NCBI GenBank assembly: GCA_015066005.1
Contig: SVPF01000001.1
Span: 1 to 64,000, forward strand
Source of the DNA: Oscillospiraceae bacterium
GTDB lineage: Bacteria > Bacillota > Clostridia > Oscillospirales > Acutalibacteraceae
Direction: 5' to 3'
Length of the DNA: 64,000 bases
Shown here: positions 20,884 to 29,604 of the stretch, one piece after another
Numbering within the stretch: position 1 is the first letter of the stretch
Layout: each line of letters starts with the position of its first letter
Notes under the pieces: model-generated
Databases searched by the model: none
What the model was told of the DNA's origin: nothing
The model's input: the letters and a program-made list of their open reading frames with translations, nothing else
Program-made: the position numbers and the translations under genes

Positions 20884-21441
20884 TTATTTGTTTCTTTTTT
20901 TGCGAGCTATAAGTATTATAATTACAAGTGCGGCAGCTACTAAAATAAGTCCTGCGCCTGCACAAATAAGAATAATTACCCATGGTGAAATGCCATCATT
21001 TTCGGCATCGTCAATAACTACTGTATCGGCATCAAGAAGATTCGGTGCTTTACCGTTATCTATCTTCTCTTCATCATCTTTTTCAGGTTCTTCTTCAACA
21101 ATAACCTCTACCGACCACTTAGCATAGAGAGTCATATTATCTTCAACGGTATCCTTATCAAAATCCCACTTCTTAGTGAAATTCTTATCGGTAAACCAAC
21201 CGTCAAATACGAAGCCTTCCTTATAAGGAATACCGGGGTCGTAAACAGGGTCATGAATTTGAACAACTGCATCTTCTACAGCGCTTCCGCCGTTTTCTTC
21301 GAACGAAACATTGCAATTTCTTAACTTTTCAACAGTTATTGTATCGATAAAGAGTGTCTGAAGGTCGTTTGCGTTTCTTCTGATTGCAAGCGACGGATAA
21401 TATGCCATTTCTGCACTTACTTCAATATCTCCGACAAACAT
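20884..21441 (-). CDS. C-terminal fragment of the giant InlB-repeat protein, split off by a frameshift
   Basis: This frame encodes the end of a jelly-roll module (VGDIEVSAEMAYYPSLAIRR), one InlB-type repeat (GFVFDGWFTD...LYAKW), an acidic linker (EEEPEKDDEEK) and a C-terminal transmembrane helix followed by ARKKRNK. It overlaps the end of the 1642-residue frame upstream, which lacks any membrane anchor. Reading this frame further upstream gives SEGDRDGYFMF, which joins smoothly to the upstream frame's LTYV if one base is restored near 21466-21470. It is therefore unlikely to be an independent gene: ATG 21441 has no good ribosome binding site. The whole protein would be about 1820-1830 residues and membrane-anchored. 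Confidence 0.75.
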   Translation of the reverse strand: MFVGDIEVSAEMAYYPSLAIRRNANDLQTLFIDTITVEKLRNCNVSFEENGGSAVEDAVVQIHDPVYDPGIPYKEGFVFDGWFTDKNFTKKWDFDKDTVEDNMTLYAKWSVEVIVEEEPEKDDEEKIDNGKAPNLLDADTVVIDDAENDGISPWVIILICAGAGLILVAAALVIIILIARKKRNK

Positions 21442-24400
21442 AAAGTAACCGTCTCTGTCACCTTCGGAACATATGTGAGTGTTACATGACCGTTTTCAGC
21501 CAAGAGATGTCTTTGTGACGGATTTTCAAGGCAGATAGTCATATTAACGGGAGCTTCGTATACATCCTCGCAACGAACCATTACGGTAACACGATATTTG
21601 CCGCCCTTATCAAGAAGCATTACATTTTCGGGATGATTTACATCATAAAGTGCAAACTTTGCCTGGTTCCAATAATGGCTGAAGCCGTTAAGCCTGATAT
21701 AATTCTTACCGCTTAACGCATTCTTTGCATCATTGGTGATAAACTGCCATTCGTTAACAGTCTCTCGTCCCCAACTTGTCATATATTTGCTTTGACGATA
21801 GAATACTTCAAGCAGGTCTGTTTCTTCAAAATCTATAGTAATAGGCTTTGAGAAATCGGAAGGAGTATCAAATTTATCCTTCTTAAGCTTTACATAAATT
21901 GTAGTGTCGTTTGCGGGAAAATATCCGTCAAACTTGGTTGTAAAGTTAGCATCTAAATAGAAGCCGTCAAAGGTGTCGCTGCCTTCCTTAACAGCGTTAG
22001 CCAATACGAGCTTTTCGCCCTGAACACCGTATAATGTATACCAGGTAGTGCTACCATTCTTTATAACAACCTTTGTAACCTTAGAATCACATTTAATTTT
22101 TACGTTATCAACATAAACCTTTTCATAACAATGTGTATCAACATTAGCATTGTCGTCACGGCCTGTAAGCGCAAGATAAACATAACCTGTTCTTTCTGCC
22201 ACAAAGGACTGCTTATAAGAAAGATAATCGGTATCGGTTTCCATAATGGATACTTTGCCGAGAGTCTGATAAGAATTATAGCCTATGTCAGCATACGCGC
22301 TGTGCTCCGAAATTACAGGGATAATATAGGATAGACCTGTATGTGAAGCAAATATATAATCGAATGCTATTGTATAACGTTCACCCTTAACTACAGTAAA
22401 CGGTGTGCCATCCTCATTTACAAGTCGTACAACATTATATCCAAACTTATCGTTATAGGAGCTGTAATAATCATTGCAGAACGCTAAAGCGCCGTCAGTT
22501 TCGGCACTACCGTTACCGTAAATACCTGCATCCTTAACCCATGCAACCTTCGAGGTCATACCTTTACCGTTTGTAAAATCAATAGCCGAGTCCATATCTG
22601 CTACAGTATTTTCATAAGGCTTAACACCATTATTATATATACCGCTATCAAAAGAGCCTGCGGTAAAGTCCTTACCGGCGGTAGGTGCTGCTATCCACTT
22701 AGCATAAAGGGTTATTTCTGCCTTATCGCTGGGGAATTTATCATTTACCTTGGCTTCCTTTTTACATTCAGCATCATAATACCAGCCATCAAACAAATAA
22801 CCGGTCTTAGTGGGTTCTTTAAAGCTGATGAAGGGCTGACCCGCAAATGCACGCTGGGGTTCCAGCTTTTCGCCGCCTAAGGTATTGTAAAGTAAAACTT
22901 CACTGTCAACTAACTGTTCAACCTTAACGTCATCAATATAAACCGACTTTCCGTCATAGCCGTTTGAGCTTACAGCTATAGCCAAAAGATTACCTGTAGT
23001 GGGCGTGCCCTTTAAAACAGGAATATAAGCAACGATTTCTTTCCATTCGCCTTTCTTAAGGCTTACCTTATCCTGAACTTCGGTATAAAAGCTTTTAAGA
23101 TAATCATCCTCTAAAGCACTGTCAACGCTGTTTACGCTCCAGGTAAGGTTGTTCATATTTTCAGTTGCATACATATAGAATGTAATTCTGTATGCAGCGC
23201 CCTTTTCGGTGGTAAAAGGCTTCACCTTGCCATCTTGTTCAAGGGATATAATGGTATTACCCGACAAGCGTGAATAAACAGTATTAAGCGCAAGCTTTAA
23301 TGATTTGTTCTTAAGTAGGCCTGATGTGTGGTTTGCACCATTAGAAACCTCTGTTCCCTTTTTATTACCAATAACACCTGTATTAGTGCCAACCTTATAA
23401 TCTTCATAGGTCTGAACGCCAATTACGGTATCCTTAATTATGGGCAATACTCTTTTAATCTTAACAGATAAAACTTCAAGCTCACCTTGGCCTGAGAATA
23501 AGAGCTTCGGATAGTGCGCCGAGCCAACATTAAAGCGTTCAGCAGTATAGGTAACAGAATAAGTAAATTGTTTTCCTTCATCCGCTGCTTTATGCACATT
23601 ATAGCCCTTAATTCTGGTACGGCTTTGACCTGTCTGTCCGTCAGCACCGAAGCCGATTTGAAGACCGATATTATCGCCTGCTTTTACATCTACTATCTTG
23701 TAGGTAACCTGCAATTCATAAGTAGAGCCAATATCTAAAGCAACCCAATTACCGGCAGTATCCTTAAAGTAATATGCCGGGAACCAAGTGTCCGCAGTAG
23801 CGCTTGTGCTTGCAAGCTGTCTTTCGTAATTATAAATATCAAAATGAAGCTTGTTGCCTTCAAGCGCAATAGTTGAATTAGCGGTTTTTCCAGTTGTTAC
23901 CATTGAAGTGTTCTTTGTTAAATCAACAACAATGTCGGTTTGCGGATTAACCTCTTCCCACTTAGCGTAAAGGTCGGTAAGGCCTTCGGCTGCAACAGTG
24001 TACGGTCTTCCTACAAAGTTGGAATATTTATACCAACCAAGGAATTTATATCCGTCTTTGGTTGGGGTTTCGCTAATTTTGTCACCAATTGAATATTTCT
24101 TTGTTACAACGTCATTGCCGTTATGTAAATTAACAACAACGACTTCACCTTCGGCAAGCCACTTTGCATAAACTGTGGCATCAGCCGAAATTGAAGTAAC
24201 CTTTTCACCGGTAAGGGCTTCATTTGAATACCAACCGTCAAAGGAATAATTTTCCTTTATGGGTGTTTTAATCGGACTGTTTTTCTTTACGAATTCGGTT
24301 GACTTATCGTTACCGTCCATATATGCAACTACTGCATAGTTATCAATTTCAGCCGCGGGTAATTCGTGTACTACGATTGAAGATATTTCAAGATCTCCGC

Positions 24401-26345
24401 CGCCTGAAAAAGCAATTTTAATAGCTCCCTTATCATCGGCGGTAAAGGTTGAAACAAGGGTAAATTCTTTGCCCTTATCAGCCGCATCATGTCTTTTGGA
24501 AGTTCTTAGGAATATATTGCTGCCCTTACCACCGTACCAGTTACCGATACCGATTTGTGTGCCGTGGTTAACGTTGGGGTCGCCTGTAATCTTATATTTA
24601 ACCTCAACAATCGCCTTGTTACCCTGTGCAACCTTAAAGGATACACCGTCCAAACCGAGCAAATAGTTCGGGAACCAGGTCTGTGAAGAGTACGTCGTAA
24701 TGCCGGAAAGCTGTCTTTCATAAGCCGAAACGTGTACCTTTAGCTTTCCGCCCTCTACCGTTGCGGTAGTTCCGGTTGTGCTGCCTGTTGTTGCAAAAAG
24801 ATTAGCAACATCCTGTGTTAAATCAATTTCAGTTGTTTTTACATTAGGATCTTTATATGTGCGTCTTGCATAAAGAGTAGTATCAGCTGAAACCGAGGTA
24901 ACTTCCCCGCCTACAAACTCGCTATTCGCATACCAACCATAGAAGGTAGACTCATCGCGTGGTGTTTTGAGTGAGGTGTCCTTCTTTACAAATTCTGTAG
25001 TTTCATCTTCACCGTCAATATATTTAACTACCGCGTAATTGCCAACTTCAGCCGCGGGTAATTCGTGTACTACAATTGAAGATATTTCAATATCTCCGCC
25101 GCCTGAAAAGGCAATTTTTGTAGCATACTTATTATCAACAGTAAAGACGGAAGTAAGGGTGAATTCCTTGCCCTGATCCTCTGCTGTATGCTTTTTAGAT
25201 GTTCTTACATATATATTGGTGCCCTTGCCACCGTTAAAGTTACCGATACCTATTTGTGTGCCGTGTGTGGCATTTGGTGTACCTGTAACCTTATATTTAA
25301 CCTCTACAATGGCTTTGTTGCCATTTGTAAGCAATTTGAAATTGCCGTCTTCTAAAAGCAAATAGTTGGGGAACCAAGTCTGTGAAGAGTACGTCGTAAT
25401 GCCGGAAAGCTGTCTTTCATAAGCCGAAACATGAACCTTAAGCTTTCCGTCCTCTACCTTAGCAGTAGTTCCGGTTGTGCTACCTGTTGTTATAAAAACA
25501 TTAGCAAGATCCTGAGTTAAATCGATTGCTGTTGTTTTTATGTTAGGGTCTTTATACGAGCGTTTTGCATAAAGAGTTGCATCAGCCAAAACCGAAGTAA
25601 CTTCTTCACCTGAGAAGCTTTCATTTGAATACCAACCGAGGAAATAATATTTATCCTTTTCGGGTGTTTTAAGCGGACTGTCCTTCTTTACAAATTCGGT
25701 TGTTACGTCAGTACCGTCAACATATTTAACTACAGCATAGTTATCAACTTCAGCTGCGGGTAATTCGTGAACTACAATTGAAGATATTTCAATATCTCCG
25801 CCGCCCGAGAAGGCAATTTTTGTAGCATACTTATTATCAACAGTAAAGACGGAAGAAAGGGTGAATTCCTTGCCCTGATCCTCTGCTGTATGCTTTTTAG
25901 ATGTTCTTACATATATATTGCTACCCTTGCCGCCATTAAAGTTACCAATACCTATTTGTGTGCCGTGTGTGGCATTTGGTGTACCTGTAACCTTATATTT
26001 AACCTCTACAATGGCTTTATTACCATTTGTAAGCTTCATATTTTGGAAATCGCCATCTACCGCAAGCAAATAGTTAGGAAACCATGTTTGTGTAGAATAA
26101 GAGGTTTGAGCCGCAAGCTGTCTTTCATAAGCCGAAACATGAACCTTAAGCTTTCCGTCCTCTACCGTTGCAGTAGTTGCAGTCGTACTGCCTGTTGTTG
26201 CAAAAAGATTAGCAACATCCTGAGTTAAATCGATTACTGTTGTTTTTATGTTGGTATCTACACTATTGGCCGACACCACAACAGAGGTTATTACAGTTGA
26301 TAAAAGAATTGCTGCCGCTAATACAAGCGATAATACTTTTTTCAT
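21417..26345 (-). CDS. Giant InlB-repeat surface protein (frameshifted near its 3' end)
   Basis: A 1642-residue reading frame starting at ATG 26345 (MKKVLSLVLAAAILL signal peptide, RBS AAGGAAGG); the in-frame ATG at 26378 has no such site. Three near-identical units of about 235 residues (starting near 32, 268 and 501) each pair a beta-rich module (IDLTQD ... YERQL ... TWFPNYLL ... GGGDIEISSIVVHE) with an InlB-type repeat (GWYSNE...LYAK). A fourth divergent module follows (about 800-960), then three CenC-like jelly rolls (about 970-1640) separated by further InlB-like repeats. The frame ends early; anchor and last repeat are in the next frame (20884-21441). It is probably a glycan-binding surface protein. 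It lies between the solute-binding lipoprotein and the GH16 enzyme. Confidence 0.82.
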   Translation of the reverse strand: MKKVLSLVLAAAILLSTVITSVVVSANSVDTNIKTTVIDLTQDVANLFATTGSTTATTATVEDGKLKVHVSAYERQLAAQTSYSTQTWFPNYLLAVDGDFQNMKLTNGNKAIVEVKYKVTGTPNATHGTQIGIGNFNGGKGSNIYVRTSKKHTAEDQGKEFTLSSVFTVDNKYATKIAFSGGGDIEISSIVVHELPAAEVDNYAVVKYVDGTDVTTEFVKKDSPLKTPEKDKYYFLGWYSNESFSGEEVTSVLADATLYAKRSYKDPNIKTTAIDLTQDLANVFITTGSTTGTTAKVEDGKLKVHVSAYERQLSGITTYSSQTWFPNYLLLEDGNFKLLTNGNKAIVEVKYKVTGTPNATHGTQIGIGNFNGGKGTNIYVRTSKKHTAEDQGKEFTLTSVFTVDNKYATKIAFSGGGDIEISSIVVHELPAAEVGNYAVVKYIDGEDETTEFVKKDTSLKTPRDESTFYGWYANSEFVGGEVTSVSADTTLYARRTYKDPNVKTTEIDLTQDVANLFATTGSTTGTTATVEGGKLKVHVSAYERQLSGITTYSSQTWFPNYLLGLDGVSFKVAQGNKAIVEVKYKITGDPNVNHGTQIGIGNWYGGKGSNIFLRTSKRHDAADKGKEFTLVSTFTADDKGAIKIAFSGGGDLEISSIVVHELPAAEIDNYAVVAYMDGNDKSTEFVKKNSPIKTPIKENYSFDGWYSNEALTGEKVTSISADATVYAKWLAEGEVVVVNLHNGNDVVTKKYSIGDKISETPTKDGYKFLGWYKYSNFVGRPYTVAAEGLTDLYAKWEEVNPQTDIVVDLTKNTSMVTTGKTANSTIALEGNKLHFDIYNYERQLASTSATADTWFPAYYFKDTAGNWVALDIGSTYELQVTYKIVDVKAGDNIGLQIGFGADGQTGQSRTRIKGYNVHKAADEGKQFTYSVTYTAERFNVGSAHYPKLLFSGQGELEVLSVKIKRVLPIIKDTVIGVQTYEDYKVGTNTGVIGNKKGTEVSNGANHTSGLLKNKSLKLALNTVYSRLSGNTIISLEQDGKVKPFTTEKGAAYRITFYMYATENMNNLTWSVNSVDSALEDDYLKSFYTEVQDKVSLKKGEWKEIVAYIPVLKGTPTTGNLLAIAVSSNGYDGKSVYIDDVKVEQLVDSEVLLYNTLGGEKLEPQRAFAGQPFISFKEPTKTGYLFDGWYYDAECKKEAKVNDKFPSDKAEITLYAKWIAAPTAGKDFTAGSFDSGIYNNGVKPYENTVADMDSAIDFTNGKGMTSKVAWVKDAGIYGNGSAETDGALAFCNDYYSSYNDKFGYNVVRLVNEDGTPFTVVKGERYTIAFDYIFASHTGLSYIIPVISEHSAYADIGYNSYQTLGKVSIMETDTDYLSYKQSFVAERTGYVYLALTGRDDNANVDTHCYEKVYVDNVKIKCDSKVTKVVIKNGSTTWYTLYGVQGEKLVLANAVKEGSDTFDGFYLDANFTTKFDGYFPANDTTIYVKLKKDKFDTPSDFSKPITIDFEETDLLEVFYRQSKYMTSWGRETVNEWQFITNDAKNALSGKNYIRLNGFSHYWNQAKFALYDVNHPENVMLLDKGGKYRVTVMVRCEDVYEAPVNMTICLENPSQRHLLAENGHVTLTYVPKVTETVTLCLSEILK
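24150..26252 (-). repeat. Three tandem ~700-bp coding repeats
   Basis: Copy starts, taken at the Asn codon of the N-[IV]-KTT motif, are 26252, 25544 and 24845, giving periods of 708 and 699 bases. Copies 1 and 2 are nearly identical over long stretches (compare about 25062-25335 with 25764-26035); copy 3 is more diverged. Such high DNA identity points to recent duplication or gene conversion and makes this stretch prone to misassembly or copy-number change. Confidence 0.85.
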
Positions 26346-26380
26346 ACTTGCACCTTCCTTTTTCAGATTAAAAAGCAAAC

Positions 26381-26410
26381 TACCATCCCTCGCTTTCGCT
26401 TAGGATGGTA
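26381..26410 (-). terminator. Hairpin between solute-binding lipoprotein and giant surface protein
   Basis: TACCATCC (26381-26388) pairs with GGATGGTA (26403-26410). On the minus strand the interior contains GC-GAAA-GC, a GNRA-type tetraloop. It is followed by GTTTGCTTTTTAATC, so partial termination is likely. This would let the solute-binding gene be expressed more strongly than the giant gene behind it. Confidence 0.6.
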
Positions 26411-26435
26411 AGCCCAAATTCGCTATTTGCGAGTA

Positions 26436-27839
26436 TTATTTATATGAATCTAATTTCTTGTTTGATTCATCTACAGCATTTTGGAATGTGTTCATAATTT
26501 TTTCAAGCTCTACTGCCATTTGTTCGGGAGACTGACGGCGTAATTCCTTGAAAATTTCACTGTGAGTCCAGTTAAGGTCTATCATCGTAAGAGGACCACC
26601 CAAAACCGACATTTTAAGGTTGTTTTCACGATATGCCTTTAAAACAGTTTGTGAATAGAATTTTTGCATTTCCTTATTGCCGAAAATATTTGCATCCTTA
26701 TTGCAGTTGTCAACATCAAGGAAATAGCGCAAGAAATAATATGCACCTTCGGGGTTCTTTGCATTCTTTGCAAGACCGTATGCACGAAGACCAACGCCGC
26801 CGTAATTACAGGGCTTGCCTTCAAAGCTGTCGGGCATTCTTACTGCGCCGAAATCACTTGCAGACATATCCTTAAGATAACCGTTCTTCTTTATTGCATA
26901 AGCGTCGGTGGTAAGCATTGCAATATTACCCGCAGGATATTGAGCAATTAAATAGTTACCAACAAGACCTTCTGCGCGGCATTCAGCATAGAACTTAAGT
27001 GACTTAAGCATAGCTTCGTTATTCTTATTAGCAGAAAGCTTACCGGTCTTAGCATCGTATGACATAAAGCCGGTTCCCATTGTAAGACCCATTAAATAAG
27101 GATCTAATACACCGCCGTAATAACCGATCTTGTCAGCATCAAGCATACACTGCTTAAAGGTTTCCCAAGTCCAGTTACCTTGATTTATGTAATCAACAGG
27201 AGAAGTAAGACCGTTATCGTTAAATATCTTCTTATTGTAAACAACAATACCTGCGGTAGGTACATAGGGGCTGTAGTAAGAGTTTACAAAATAGCTCTTA
27301 CCCTTAAATTTTGTCTGTTCAGTAACGCGGGGATCCCAGAAGCCGTCGTTAATGTTGAAAATCTTGGGTAATTCCATAGCTACTGAATAAATCTGAGGAA
27401 TTTTATCGTTAAGAATAATAATGTCGGGACCTTTGCCTGCAACTATTTGCTTAGCAATATCAGCCTCGTATGTTGTTTGGTTATATAACTGCCATTTTAC
27501 ATTGATACCGGTGGCTTTTGTGAAGGCTTTTGCAACCTTTACATATTCAGCGCCACCTTCATCACCCCAATGAGCGAATGTAACCGTTGTACCTTTAAGC
27601 TTTTTGGGGATATTCTTAAAAACATCCTGACGGCTTGACTGTGAAATTTCACCGCCAAAGGAACCATCCGCATTTACATTACCTTCGCCGGAAACGGTAC
27701 CGTCGAAATTGATATCGCCGCCCAAATCGCCATATGCGTCATCATTGTTGCCGTTATTCTTGTCGCCGCAAGCGCCCAAAGAAAAACACATAACTAACGC
27801 AAGCATAAGCGCCAATAATCTGATTGCTGTTTTTTTCAT
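26436..27839 (-). CDS. ABC transporter solute-binding lipoprotein (family 1, region A)
   Basis: A 467-residue lipoprotein (lipobox LGAC, C24) of the extracellular solute-binding family 1 fold used for oligosaccharides. Family features include VTFAHWGDEGGAEYVKV near the mature N-terminus, GPDIIILND, and AYYFLRYFLD towards the C-terminus. An extended frame back to 27944 is possible, but MKKTAIRLLAL at 27839 gives a proper signal peptide and has AAGGGAAAG upstream. It is the first gene after the conserved promoter block (27908-28007). Its role matches the lipoprotein gene at 59321-60637 that opens region B. Confidence 0.9.
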   Translation of the reverse strand: MKKTAIRLLALMLALVMCFSLGACGDKNNGNNDDAYGDLGGDINFDGTVSGEGNVNADGSFGGEISQSSRQDVFKNIPKKLKGTTVTFAHWGDEGGAEYVKVAKAFTKATGINVKWQLYNQTTYEADIAKQIVAGKGPDIIILNDKIPQIYSVAMELPKIFNINDGFWDPRVTEQTKFKGKSYFVNSYYSPYVPTAGIVVYNKKIFNDNGLTSPVDYINQGNWTWETFKQCMLDADKIGYYGGVLDPYLMGLTMGTGFMSYDAKTGKLSANKNNEAMLKSLKFYAECRAEGLVGNYLIAQYPAGNIAMLTTDAYAIKKNGYLKDMSASDFGAVRMPDSFEGKPCNYGGVGLRAYGLAKNAKNPEGAYYFLRYFLDVDNCNKDANIFGNKEMQKFYSQTVLKAYRENNLKMSVLGGPLTMIDLNWTHSEIFKELRRQSPEQMAVELEKIMNTFQNAVDESNKKLDSYK

Positions 27840-27907
27840 AATCAACTTTCCCTTCTGTTTTAAAATAGTAAAAACGAACCTTTTATTGTTTACAGCCAAA
27901 ACAATTT

Positions 27908-28007
27908 TTAACAATATTGTTAATTTTTCGTCTTTACGGTGCACTTGATATGTGCAATATTACAAATTTAGTGTATCATAATCCTATAAAATCAACAATT
28001 AAGTTTT
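27908..28007 (-). promoter_or_regulatory. Conserved promoter/operator block opening region A
   Basis: The minus strand holds a perfect 16-base palindrome TTAACAATATTGTTAA (27908-27923) about 70 bases before the ATG, and a second inverted repeat TGCAC-N7-GTGCA just upstream of it. Candidate -10 boxes are TATGAT (27975-27980) and TAAATT (27965-27970); the choice is uncertain. The block aligns without large gaps to 2103-2204. A nearby candidate regulator is the PBP/LuxR-like protein encoded immediately upstream. Confidence 0.55.
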
Positions 28008-28066
28008 TTAAAATACAAATGTATTAAAATACCTTTTACATCTTCCTTATTATTAACTGCGCAAAT

Positions 28067-28109
28067 AAAAAACGGATTAGCCAAAGCCAAAGCTAAGGCT
28101 ATCCGTTTT
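28067..28109 (-). terminator. Rho-independent terminator of the PBP/LuxR-like regulator gene
   Basis: AAAACGGATtAGCC (28069-28082) pairs with GGCTATCCGTTTT (28097-28109), with one bulged base. On the minus strand the stem is followed by TTTTTTATTTG. It starts a few bases after the regulator stop codon and isolates it from the region A promoter. Confidence 0.8.
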
Positions 28110-28113
28110 ATAT

Positions 28114-29301
28114 TTAGTAATTCGAAAAATCGGTAACATCATTTGAAATATAACGTATATATTCTTCTAAATGCTTGGGTGAAATATATTTTGAAAGTAA
28201 TTTCACAAAATCGGACTTATCCTTGCAGCCTGCCTTTTTGAAGAAATTGTTTTTATGAGTATTTAAAGACTGCGGTGTTAAATACAATTTATTGGTTGTG
28301 GTGCTGTTTGAATATCCTTTAAGGAACATATAAATTATCAGCATATCCATTGTCTTGGCATTTAACAAAAGATTTTCTAAAACAAATATTTCCTGTAAGG
28401 CGGGGTCTGATTTATGGTCGTATTGAGGCACCTCATCAAAATTCATTGAAGCACTTCTTTTGCGGCGGGGTAGAATGAAATCAGCATTAGCTAACGCGCG
28501 CTTTTGCGTAGAATCGCGCGGGATCAGAACATTCTTTAAATCTATAGAAATACAATTAAAATCATTTCTATTGTTTGTAAGACATCTATAAATTTGCATT
28601 ACAGCCGCCCTAACCGCTTCAGATGAATATGTGACACTTGAAAGACTTATATGAAACAGTCTTGCCATAATGGTATCTGAAACGCCTAAGAAGAAACGGT
28701 CTTCAAAATATGAGGGCTCTTTATTTCTGAAATAATTCAAAAATGCAATAGCAATAAAATCGTTCGGGAAGTAGACACCGTCATATTCATATCTGTGCTC
28801 CCAAAAATCATTCATACATTCATTAAAGCCACTTTTAATATGAAAAACATCTTGATGTGAAAAGTTTAAGTTAACCTTATAAAATGCATCGGTTTTTGAA
28901 ACGTCATGCTCGGAATTGGCATAAAAACCGAAAAAAGCTATTTTTTCTTTCCCGTTGGCTTTAAAATAACGATAAATCGTAGAAGCGGTTATATCGTCAT
29001 TATCGGCTATTGAGTTATAGATGTATTTATAATGTTTTTTGCTTTTATCGTGCAGAAGGATTACCGGAATACCGTTTTCATTGCAAATTTTGACGCAGTG
29101 CTCATTATTTTCGTTTAATCCGTGCGCTACTAAAAGGACCGCCTTAGAATCGGTAAAAATTTCAGGAATATCCTCTATATTTTCAAAAACTATAGTGGGT
29201 ATTCTTTTTTGATTTAAGGATTTTATGCTTGCAATTTCTTGCTTTCTTCTGGTTTCAAAAAAATAAGATGAGCTTTCCTCCATTAAAATATATAACGACA
29301 T
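28114..29301 (-). CDS. Transcriptional regulator: periplasmic-binding-like sensor with C-terminal LuxR-like HTH
   Basis: A 395-residue cytoplasmic protein. Residues 1-270 follow the LacI/periplasmic-binding-protein 1 pattern: LYILMEESSSYFFETRRKQE, then SKAVLLVAHGLN and GIPVILLHDKSK, then EKIAFFGFYAN and YDGVYFPNDFIAIAFL. No helix-turn-helix precedes it. The C-terminus (about 335-380) has a LuxR/FixJ-like helix-turn-helix, GYSNSTTTNKLYLTPQSLNT...KKAGC. The order is thus the reverse of LacI proteins. ATG 29301 follows GGTGAA. The gene has its own promoter and terminator and lies just upstream of the region A operon, which it probably controls in response to a sugar; that link is inferred from position. 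Confidence 0.75.
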   Translation of the reverse strand: MSLYILMEESSSYFFETRRKQEIASIKSLNQKRIPTIVFENIEDIPEIFTDSKAVLLVAHGLNENNEHCVKICNENGIPVILLHDKSKKHYKYIYNSIADNDDITASTIYRYFKANGKEKIAFFGFYANSEHDVSKTDAFYKVNLNFSHQDVFHIKSGFNECMNDFWEHRYEYDGVYFPNDFIAIAFLNYFRNKEPSYFEDRFFLGVSDTIMARLFHISLSSVTYSSEAVRAAVMQIYRCLTNNRNDFNCISIDLKNVLIPRDSTQKRALANADFILPRRKRSASMNFDEVPQYDHKSDPALQEIFVLENLLLNAKTMDMLIIYMFLKGYSNSTTTNKLYLTPQSLNTHKNNFFKKAGCKDKSDFVKLLSKYISPKHLEEYIRYISNDVTDFSNY

Positions 29302-29343
29302 TTATTCACCGCTTTTCTTGTTAAAATATTGCTGTATATAATT

Positions 29344-29371
29344 ATTTTAACACTTTTAACAAAAATTTCAA
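29344..29371 (-). promoter_or_regulatory. Promoter of the PBP/LuxR-like regulator
   Basis: On the minus strand TTGAAA (29366-29371) and TAAAAT (29344-29349) are separated by 16 bases, about 43 bases before the ATG at 29301. The rest of the 303-base gap (29302-29604) holds AT-rich sequence with no gene, apart from the terminator at 29563-29595. Confidence 0.6.
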
Positions 29372-29562
29372 TCAATAATTTTTAACACAAAAGTAATAAA
29401 CTGGAAAAACGCCTTATAAATAATCAGGCTTCTTATACACCAAAAAGTCACAATAATAGCACATAAGCTACAGCTTACATTAAAATAAGGAATAAAATAA
29501 TAAAAATCTACAAGCTGAATAAGCTATTTTTCAAGCACATTTTCACTCTAAAAAAATGTATT

Positions 29563-29595
29563 AAACACCCGACAGCATAGGGCTGTCGGGTGTTT
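29563..29595 (-). terminator. Rho-independent terminator of region B
   Basis: AAACACCCGACAGC (29563-29576) pairs perfectly with GCTGTCGGGTGTTT (29582-29595) around a 5-base loop. On the minus strand a T-rich run (AATACATTTTTTTAG) follows. It lies 10 bases after the last isomerase-like gene and marks the end of region B. Confidence 0.85.
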
Positions 29596-29604
29596 GTAAA
29601 ATAT

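Noticed and set aside
21441..21475. Programmed ribosomal frameshift in the giant InlB-repeat gene
   Set aside because: No slippery heptamer or downstream pseudoknot is visible at the join; a one-base loss is simpler.
24150..26252. CRISPR array
   Set aside because: The repeats are about 700 bases, in frame and coding; there is no short repeat/spacer pattern or cas gene in the window.
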